Assembly (NCBI GenBank): GCA_024687305.1
Contig: JAILEQ010000120.1
Span: 1 to 40,999 of the forward strand
DNA length: 40,999 nucleotides
Source of the DNA: Lachnospiraceae bacterium
GTDB taxonomy: Bacteria > Bacillota > Clostridia > Lachnospirales > Lachnospiraceae
Direction of reading: 5' to 3'
The position numbers and the translations under genes were made by a program. The notes beneath the pieces are model-generated. The model did not search any database. It was given only the letters and a program-made list of their open reading frames with translations, and had not been told where the DNA came from. Within the stretch, counting starts at the first letter, position 1, and every line of letters starts with the position of its first letter. This document shows, one piece after another, positions 35,519 to 40,999 of the stretch.

Positions 35519-35538
35519 GCGAAAAGGGAGGAAAAGTT

Positions 35539-37074
35539 ATGGAAAATGTTTTATCAAAAGTAGCTGAAGTCAATGACGTGATAAACGGGTTTGCCTGGGG
35601 ATGGTTCGCCATCTTTATGCTTCTTGGCACCGGTCTTATCTGCACCGTCATCACCAAATGTTTCCAGATCTCGCATTTAAAGCATTGGTGGTCACAGACG
35701 ATCGCGTCGGTATTTAAGAAAGACACACATCACAACAAGGATAAGGGTGCCGTTTCACAGTTCCAGGCACTTTGTACCGCTCTTGCGGCTACGATCGGAA
35801 CCGGAAATATCGCCGGTGTTGCGGCCGCTATATGCATAGGTGGTCCCGGAGCGGTTGTTTGGATGTGGATCGCAGCATTCCTTGGAATGATGACCAACTA
35901 TTCAGAAAACATTTTGGGTATATATTTCCGTCGTAAAAATACCGAGAAGGAATGGTCGGGCGGAGCAATGTACTACTTAAAAGACGGTCTCGGATCTTAT
36001 AAAGGATGCAAAGGGATCGGTAAAGTGCTCGCAATCATATTTGCTATATTTGCGGCTCTTGCTTCATTCGGTATAGGTAACCTCGGACAGATCAACAAGA
36101 TCACGCTTAATATCGAGTCCGCATTTTTCACAAACGTAAAGGCTCCTGATTTTCTCGGAATATCATCCGTTAACTGGATCATCGGAGTGGTACTTATGCT
36201 TGTCGGCGGATTTATTATTCTCGGCGGTCTTCAGAGAATCGCAGCTTTTGCGGAGAGGATCGTTCCTTTCATGGCAGTAGTTTATGTCATTGGGGCCATA
36301 ATCGTAATGATCGTTCATTATAACAAGATCGGAGCCATGTTCGCAGCGATCTTCAAATTCGCATTCGGTGCAAAGGCTCTTGCCGGCGGTATCGCAGGTG
36401 AAGCATTAAAACTTGCTATAAAGAACGGATGTAAGAGAGGTATCTTCTCTAACGAAGCAGGTCTCGGTTCTTCCGTTATGGTTCATTCAAACTCTAACGT
36501 AGTTGAGCCCGTTAAGCAGGGTATGTGGGGAATCTTCGAAGTATTCGCAGATACCATGATCGTTTGTACCATGACCGCGATCGTTGTTCTTTCTTCGGGA
36601 TTTATAGATCTTGAGACCGGTGTTGTTGCAGAAGGCGTCAGCGATGCAACATTGGTTGCTAAGGCATTCGGAAATGTATTCGGAATCGGCGGAGAATGGT
36701 TTATCGCTATTGCCGTTCTTCTGTTCGCTTTCACTACCGTTCTCGGATGGTCACATTACGGCTCAAAAGCCATTGAGTATCTTTTCGGAGTTACGGGAGC
36801 AAAGATTTATAAAGTAATATTTGTAGTAATGATGGTCTGCGGTGCGATCATGACATCTTCACTCGCATGGGATATTTCCGATACGTTCAACGGTCTCATG
36901 ATGATCCCCAACCTTATCGGTGTACTCAGTCTGACTCCTTTGGTGATCAAGCTTACAAATAACTACGTCGACAGAAATATTAAAAAGAAAGACGTTAAAC
37001 CCATGCTTTCGGTCTTCCCGGAAATTGAAGCCGAAATGGAAGAAAAGTTAAAGAACGAACAGGAAGCAGAATAA
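35539..37074 (+). CDS. Alanine or glycine:cation symporter (AGCS family)
   Basis: This Na+- or H+-coupled importer of alanine or glycine has 511 residues and about eleven membrane segments. Family motifs include ALAATIGTGNIAGVAAAICIGGPG (about residues 78-100), GGAMYYLKDGL and GIFSNEAGLGSSVMVH. Start is at ATG 35539 with GGGAGG 6 nt upstream; an in-frame ATG at 35473 has no site and lies within the leader hairpins. A terminator follows. It is divergent from dacA. Confidence 0.92.
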   Translation: MENVLSKVAEVNDVINGFAWGWFAIFMLLGTGLICTVITKCFQISHLKHWWSQTIASVFKKDTHHNKDKGAVSQFQALCTALAATIGTGNIAGVAAAICIGGPGAVVWMWIAAFLGMMTNYSENILGIYFRRKNTEKEWSGGAMYYLKDGLGSYKGCKGIGKVLAIIFAIFAALASFGIGNLGQINKITLNIESAFFTNVKAPDFLGISSVNWIIGVVLMLVGGFIILGGLQRIAAFAERIVPFMAVVYVIGAIIVMIVHYNKIGAMFAAIFKFAFGAKALAGGIAGEALKLAIKNGCKRGIFSNEAGLGSSVMVHSNSNVVEPVKQGMWGIFEVFADTMIVCTMTAIVVLSSGFIDLETGVVAEGVSDATLVAKAFGNVFGIGGEWFIAIAVLLFAFTTVLGWSHYGSKAIEYLFGVTGAKIYKVIFVVMMVCGAIMTSSLAWDISDTFNGLMMIPNLIGVLSLTPLVIKLTNNYVDRNIKKKDVKPMLSVFPEIEAEMEEKLKNEQEAE

Positions 37075-37080
37075 ACCGGG

Positions 37081-37106
37081 CACCCCGCATTAAAGCGGGG
37101 TGTTTT
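37081..37106 (+). terminator. Terminator after the symporter gene
   Basis: The 8 bp GC stem CACCCCGC/GCGGGGTG (37081-37088 with 37095-37102) is followed by TTTTATA. The trmB start lies only 15 nt further. Confidence 0.88.
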
Positions 37107-37120
37107 ATACCATACAGAAA

Positions 37121-37771
37121 ATGAGATTAAGACATGTAACAGGGTCCGAAGAAAAAATCTTCGAAAGCCCCATAGTAGTAAAAGAGCCAAAAAAACATAA
37201 AGGTAACTGGCGAAAAGTATTCGGAAACGATAACGATATTTATATAGAAATAGGAATGGGAAAGGGACGTTTTATCATAGATAATGCCCTTAAATATCCG
37301 GAAGTCAATTTTATCGGGATCGAAAGATATTCGACCGTGGTATTAAAAGCATTGTCGAAACTTGATACTTACGAGGAAAAACCCGAAAATCTTCGTTTTA
37401 TATGTATAGACGCCAAAGAACTTCCGGAAGTGTTCGACAACGAGGAAGTATCAAAGATCTACTTAAATTTCTCCGATCCCTGGCCCAAAGACAGACATGC
37501 AAAAAGAAGGCTTGAATCGAGACAGTTTTTAAGTATTTACGAAAAGATCATCAAAAAAGATGCTTTGATCGAATTTAAGACAGACAACAGAACGTTGTTT
37601 GATTTTGCTCTTGAAGAACTTAAACCCGCAGGTTGGAGTGCATCGGTCGTAACATACGATCTTCATGCCGATGACTTACTCATGAAAGACAATATCATGA
37701 CCGAGTACGAAGAAAAGTTCTCAAGCATCGGCAATCCAATATGTAAGTACGTGATCAAAAAGAGCAATTAA
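37121..37771 (+). CDS. trmB: tRNA (guanine-N7)-methyltransferase
   Basis: This enzyme methylates G46 of tRNAs using S-adenosylmethionine. The 216-residue protein starts at the ATG at 37121 (MRLRHV); a GTG at 37100 lies inside the terminator stem and is rejected. Motifs are the SAM site IEIGMGKGRF (about 42-51), GIERYS and the TrmB signature NFSDPWPKDRHAKRR (about 116-130). No clear ribosome site precedes the ATG, and it follows a terminator by 15 nt, so expression may depend on read-through. Confidence 0.93.
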   Translation: MRLRHVTGSEEKIFESPIVVKEPKKHKGNWRKVFGNDNDIYIEIGMGKGRFIIDNALKYPEVNFIGIERYSTVVLKALSKLDTYEEKPENLRFICIDAKELPEVFDNEEVSKIYLNFSDPWPKDRHAKRRLESRQFLSIYEKIIKKDALIEFKTDNRTLFDFALEELKPAGWSASVVTYDLHADDLLMKDNIMTEYEEKFSSIGNPICKYVIKKSN

Positions 37772-37783
37772 TAAACGAAACGC

Positions 37784-37812
37784 TTGCCATAAATATTCTA
37801 TTATGGTACTAT
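37784..37812 (+). promoter_or_regulatory. Promoter of the amino acid transporter operon
   Basis: TTGCCA (37784-37789), a 17 bp spacer and TACTAT (37807-37812), about 27 bp before the AAAGGA ribosome site of the binding-protein gene. Confidence 0.65.
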
Positions 37813-37846
37813 GCTATCGCACTAAAGTGATGAAAGGATTTTTATT

Positions 37847-38629
37847 ATGAAAAAGTTATTTACAGTATTATTGGCAGGAGTGATGGTACTTTCACTTGCC
37901 GCATGCGGAAAGACCGCTGAAAGTTCAAACACATTTACAATGGGTATCGACCCTGAATATCCTCCCTTCTCTTCATTGGGAGATGACGGAAAATATACCG
38001 GATTTGATGTTGAAGTATGTCAGGCAGTTTGCGATAAGCTTGGCTGGGAAATGAAGATCTTCGAAGTTAACTGGGATGAGAAACTTGTTCAACTTGATTC
38101 CAACGAATGTGACTGCGTATGGTCGGGAATGACTATCCTTGACAGCATGAAAGAAGCGGGATATGTTATCTCAGCTCCTTACTATGACAACACTCAGGTA
38201 TTGCTTGTAAAATCAGACAGCGGTATTGCTACAAGCGCCGATCTTGCAGGCAAAGATGTTGCCGTACAGCTCGGTACTTCCGGTGAAGGACTTCTTAACG
38301 GAGACCTTTCCGATATGGCCGCAACATTTAACAACGTGATCACCTGTGATTCTTTCCTTAAATGCTTTACCGAACTTGACGGCGGAGCAGTTGATGCAGT
38401 ATTTGTTGATCTTCCCGTAGCAGTAAGCTATGCTCAGGAGCACGACGGATTTACCGTTCTTGAAGAGAGATTCGGTGACGAACAGTACGGAATCGCTTTC
38501 CGTTCGGGAGACGAAGCTCTTTGCAAGCAGGTTGAAGATGCGGTTAAGGAACTTGTAGCAGACGGTACTTATAAGAAGATCGCCGAAAAATATCCCGATA
38601 TCATCAACAATCTTATCTTCTTACAGTGA
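37847..38629 (+). CDS. Amino acid ABC transporter substrate-binding lipoprotein
   Basis: This 260-residue lipoprotein captures a polar amino acid outside the membrane for the permease encoded downstream. It has a signal peptide with lipobox LAAC (C20), then the family 3 solute-binding fold: GIDPEYPPFSSLGDDGKYTGFDVEV, KLVQLDSNECDCVWSGMTIL and VAVQLGTSGE. AAAGGA lies upstream of the ATG. The permease gene follows after 105 bp that include a hairpin. The substrate cannot be read from sequence; the linked racemase gene suggests a D- or L-amino acid such as histidine, which is inference. Confidence 0.92.
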   Translation: MKKLFTVLLAGVMVLSLAACGKTAESSNTFTMGIDPEYPPFSSLGDDGKYTGFDVEVCQAVCDKLGWEMKIFEVNWDEKLVQLDSNECDCVWSGMTILDSMKEAGYVISAPYYDNTQVLLVKSDSGIATSADLAGKDVAVQLGTSGEGLLNGDLSDMAATFNNVITCDSFLKCFTELDGGAVDAVFVDLPVAVSYAQEHDGFTVLEERFGDEQYGIAFRSGDEALCKQVEDAVKELVADGTYKKIAEKYPDIINNLIFLQ

Positions 38630-38680
38630 TCGAAACGGTTTCTTTGTACCGATAGCAACACTATAGTCAGTTTATAACAT

Positions 38681-38707
38681 TCCCGGAGGTGCATGGCGTC
38701 TCCGGGA
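38681..38707 (+). other. Intercistronic hairpin with an embedded five-codon ORF
   Basis: The 8 bp stem TCCCGGAG/CTCCGGGA (38681-38688 with 38700-38707) has an 11 nt loop and no T run. Within it is GGAGG, then ATG (38693) and the short frame M-A-S-P-G-stop (38693-38710). It may protect the 3' end of the binding-protein mRNA so that it exceeds permease levels, or regulate the permease gene. Confidence 0.6.
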
Positions 38708-38734
38708 TAGATTATCTTAAACGGGGTTTACTTT

Positions 38735-39382
38735 ATGTCATTGTTGACCATGATCTTAAAAATGGCGGAAGGTTTGTCAAAGACATGTGCTATTTTCTTT
38801 TTGACGCTTCTGTTTTCACTTCCGCTCGGAATGATCGTTGCTTTGCTTAGGATGAGCAAAGATAAGGTCGTTTCTTCAGTTACCAGATTTGTTATTTCAG
38901 TATTAAGAGGAACACCTTTGATGTTACAGCTTTTAGCAGTAACTTACGGACCGTATTATCTTTTCGGTATTTCGGTATCTCGAAACAAGCTCATTCCAGT
39001 AGTCATTGCGTTTTCCATCAATTATGCGGCCTATTTTGCAGAGATCTACAGAGGCGGTATAGAATCGATGGCCAAAGGACAATATGAAGCGGCAGCGGTA
39101 CTCGGATATACCAAGACTCAGACATTTTTGAAGATAATACTTCCTCAGGTGATCAAAAGGATAATGCCGAGCATTACCAACGAAGTTGTTACTCTTGTAA
39201 AAGATACGTCTTTGGCATTTACCGTTTCATATCAGGAAATGTTTACGATCGGAAAACAGATCGCAAATTCACAGACCAGCTTTACCCCGTTTGTGGTTGC
39301 CGGTGTGTTCTATTTCGTATTCAATGCCATCGTTGATTTTGGCATGGGAAAGATAGAAAAATCCATGCAATACTATAAATAG
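38735..39382 (+). CDS. Amino acid ABC transporter permease
   Basis: This 215-residue HisM/GlnP-type permease has about five membrane segments. The LRGTPLMLQL motif (about 53-62) is typical of polar amino acid permeases, and the EAA loop is visible as EAAAVLGYTKTQTFLKIILPQ. It should form a homodimer bound by the ATPase encoded next. The ribosome site is weak (ACGGGG). The ATPase gene starts 12 bp downstream. Confidence 0.93.
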   Translation: MSLLTMILKMAEGLSKTCAIFFLTLLFSLPLGMIVALLRMSKDKVVSSVTRFVISVLRGTPLMLQLLAVTYGPYYLFGISVSRNKLIPVVIAFSINYAAYFAEIYRGGIESMAKGQYEAAAVLGYTKTQTFLKIILPQVIKRIMPSITNEVVTLVKDTSLAFTVSYQEMFTIGKQIANSQTSFTPFVVAGVFYFVFNAIVDFGMGKIEKSMQYYK

Positions 39383-39394
39383 GAGGGGCTTTTT

Positions 39395-40153
39395 ATGATC
39401 TTGGAGATGTCAAATATCAAAAAACACTTTGAAGACTGCGAAGTCCTTCACGATATAAGTTTGAACGTGGATTCGGGTGAAGTCGTAAGTATCATAGGAC
39501 CTTCGGGTTCGGGTAAATCTACGCTTCTACGGTGTGCGACTTTTCTTGAAAAGATCGACAGCGGAACCATCAAATACGTAGGGCAGACTATCGCGCATAC
39601 ACCGGACGGAGAAAAGCCGATTTATCTTCCCAAAAAGGAAATGGTAAAGGTAAAAAGTTATTTTGGACTTGTATTTCAGCAATTTAATCTTTTCCCTCAT
39701 TTTTCCGTTTTAAGAAACGTTTGTGACGCACCGATAAATGTTCAGAAACGTAACAAAGAGGAAGTTGAAGAAAAAGGCAGAGAGCTTCTTAAGAAAATGG
39801 GACTTGCGGACAAGGCGGATGCATATCCGTTCCAGCTTTCGGGCGGTCAGCAGCAAAGAGTTGCCATCGCCAGAGCACTTGCACTGAATCCCGACATTTT
39901 ATTCTTCGATGAGCCTACTTCCGCTCTCGATCCGGAACTTACGGGAGAAGTTTTAAAGATCATCCGTCAGCTGGCTGAAGAAAAAATGACGATGGTGATC
40001 GTAACACACGAAATGAGTTTTGCCAGAGCAGTCAGCAAAAGAGTTATTTTCATGGACGGCGGATATATTGTGGAACAGGGAGATCCCGAAAAAGTATTCG
40101 GAGATCCTTCGGAAGAGCGTACAAAGCAGTTCTTAAGGAATTATCAGCAATGA
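39395..40153 (+). CDS. Amino acid ABC transporter ATP-binding protein (GlnQ-like)
   Basis: This 252-residue ATPase drives the transporter. It has Walker [10 protein letters not shown] (about 34-42), the Q loop [10 protein letters not shown], the signature LSGGQQQR, Walker [15 protein letters not shown] and the H loop VTHE. AGGAGGGG precedes the ATG. Its stop overlaps the racemase start by 4 bp (ATGA), so the two are translationally coupled. Confidence 0.95.
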   Translation: MILEMSNIKKHFEDCEVLHDISLNVDSGEVVSIIGPSGSGKSTLLRCATFLEKIDSGTIKYVGQTIAHTPDGEKPIYLPKKEMVKVKSYFGLVFQQFNLFPHFSVLRNVCDAPINVQKRNKEEVEEKGRELLKKMGLADKADAYPFQLSGGQQQRVAIARALALNPDILFFDEPTSALDPELTGEVLKIIRQLAEEKMTMVIVTHEMSFARAVSKRVIFMDGGYIVEQGDPEKVFGDPSEERTKQFLRNYQQ

Positions 40154-40929
40154 AAGAGTACGATTACGTCTATGCAGATCCGACAGGAAACATAACGATA
40201 CTTGTAAGAGACGAAGTAGCTGTCGAAGAACAGCCGAAAGTATCGAATTATTTATGTTTCTATGAACCTGACTGCGAGCAGGTCGGCTTTGTTTATTACG
40301 ACGATCCGGATGCAGATATAAGACTTCGGATGGCCGGCGGTGAATTCTGCGGAAACGCAACAATGTCTGCGGCCTGTCTTTTTGCCAAAGACAACGATTT
40401 TCCGCTCTCAGAAGAAAGAACGGTCATCGTAAGAACATCCGGCACGAAAGACCCTGTAGAAGTAAGAGTCTTAAGGGAAGAAAAGCGTGCGTTCAAAGGG
40501 TGCGTCAAAATGCCCAAGCCTTTGGAGATATCCGAGGTATTGCTGTACTACGAATCAGATCGATATATGCTGCCTATCGTAAAATTCGAAGGAATGTATC
40601 ATATTATCTATACCGATAAGATGTCATTGGACGACGCGGAAAAAGCCGTGGTTAAGTGGGCGGACGATCTTAACGCACCGGCCCTGGGTATCATGTTTTT
40701 GGATGAAAAACAATCCGTACTTACCCCGTTGGTATATGTTCCCGCACTCAAAGATTTTTATTGGGAGCATGCCTGTGCAAGCGGAACGACCGCTACAGGC
40801 TATTATTTATACAAAAGAAACAATGAACCGGTAAACATAGATTTTATCGAACCGGGCGGAAAGCTTAACATCAAAGTGGATAATGATGAAGAAATTTTCC
40901 TTACGGGTCATGTCCGTCTAAGAGATTGA
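40150..40929 (+). CDS. DapF-fold amino acid racemase/epimerase, substrate unknown
   Basis: This 259-residue protein has the diaminopimelate epimerase fold with two catalytic cysteines: C67 in [13 protein letters not shown] and C209 in [12 protein letters not shown]. It is not an ordinary DapF. The N-terminal KMHGxGNDF motif is replaced by [10 protein letters not shown], and the ER pair that binds the far end of diaminopimelate is E206-H207. The spacing and motifs fit the PLP-independent histidine racemase (CntK-like) branch. It overlaps the transporter ATPase by 4 bp, so it probably acts on the imported amino acid. The reaction is inferred. Confidence 0.75.
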   Translation: MKEYDYVYADPTGNITILVRDEVAVEEQPKVSNYLCFYEPDCEQVGFVYYDDPDADIRLRMAGGEFCGNATMSAACLFAKDNDFPLSEERTVIVRTSGTKDPVEVRVLREEKRAFKGCVKMPKPLEISEVLLYYESDRYMLPIVKFEGMYHIIYTDKMSLDDAEKAVVKWADDLNAPALGIMFLDEKQSVLTPLVYVPALKDFYWEHACASGTTATGYYLYKRNNEPVNIDFIEPGGKLNIKVDNDEEIFLTGHVRLRD

Positions 40930-40954
40930 CAAAAGAAAACTGTTAATGTACAAT
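40926..40954 (+). promoter_or_regulatory. Promoter for the tRNA at the right edge
   Basis: TTGACA (40926-40931), a 17 bp spacer and TACAAT (40949-40954), beginning within the racemase stop codon and placed about 30 bp before the tRNA start. Confidence 0.8.
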
Positions 40955-40984
40955 TTCCTTTGTTGTCAGTTTTATAAGCACTGT

Positions 40985-40999
40985 CGGGGTGTGGCTCAG
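40985..40999 (+). tRNA. Partial tRNA, probably tRNA-Pro
   Basis: The last 15 bases read CGGGGTGTGGCTCAG, a tRNA 5' end: acceptor strand CGGGGTG, T8-G9, D stem GCTC and A14-G15. A first base C and this acceptor sequence are usual for tRNA-Pro. The gene is cut by the window edge, so the anticodon is not seen. Confidence 0.7.

Overview
The window spans a chromosomal replication origin of a low-to-moderate GC Gram-positive bacterium, most likely Clostridia (Lachnospiraceae-like). The reasons are the gene order rpmH-rnpA-yidD-yidC-jag-mnmE-mnmG-rsmG on one side of the origin and dnaA-dnaN-yaaA-recF-gyrB-gyrA on the other, strong GGAGG ribosome binding sites, split class I (Fe-S) fumarase, parS sites of Firmicute consensus, and a DUF3881-like protein that I associate with Lachnospiraceae. 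Everything left of about 24.7 kb is on the minus strand, except one membrane-protein gene at 5.0-6.5 kb. Everything right of 25.2 kb is on the plus strand, except dacA. This is the leading-strand bias expected around oriC.

Left arm, read away from the origin (24.7 kb down to 1): rpmH, rnpA, yidD, yidC and jag (ribosome, RNase P, membrane insertion), then mnmE-mnmG (tRNA wobble-U modification), rsmG (16S rRNA methylation), and a DegS/DegU-like two-component system. Two perfect parS sites come next, then parA-parB-DUF4446-HD-GYP-serS-DUF3881, with a tRNA-Arg(CCT) directly behind. After that are a DEDDh exonuclease, a CPA2 cation/proton antiporter, a PadR regulator with a HAAS/DUF4097 envelope protein, a lone plus-strand DUF4153/4173-like membrane protein, the fumA-fumB-plsC cluster, an XRE regulator with membrane segments, tRNA-Ser(GCT), a CPCC cysteine-rich membrane protein and a small lipoprotein. 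The first 265 bases hold two tandem consensus-like promoters firing out of the left edge into a run of perfect hairpins; this looks like the control region of a stable-RNA (possibly rrn) operon lying outside the window.

Origin: 24.89-25.11 kb carries four perfect 9-mer DnaA boxes and several near matches around an almost pure A/T stretch. It sits between divergent rpmH and dnaA promoters, and a second very AT-rich gap lies between dnaA and dnaN.

Right arm: the dnaA-dnaN-yaaA-recF-gyrB-gyrA run ends at a strong terminator. Then come dacA (minus strand), a divergent alanine/glycine:cation symporter with a structured leader, trmB, and a polar amino acid ABC transporter (binding lipoprotein, permease, ATPase). 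The transporter is translationally coupled to a DapF-fold, two-cysteine racemase/epimerase that is not a standard diaminopimelate epimerase. The window ends at a promoter and the first 15 bases of a tRNA, probably tRNA-Pro.

I saw no insertion sequences, prophage genes, CRISPR arrays or toxin systems. The most interesting observations are the tandem promoters with hairpins at the left edge, the transporter-coupled racemase, the divergent seryl-tRNA synthetase, and several structured or oddly terminated intergenic regions.
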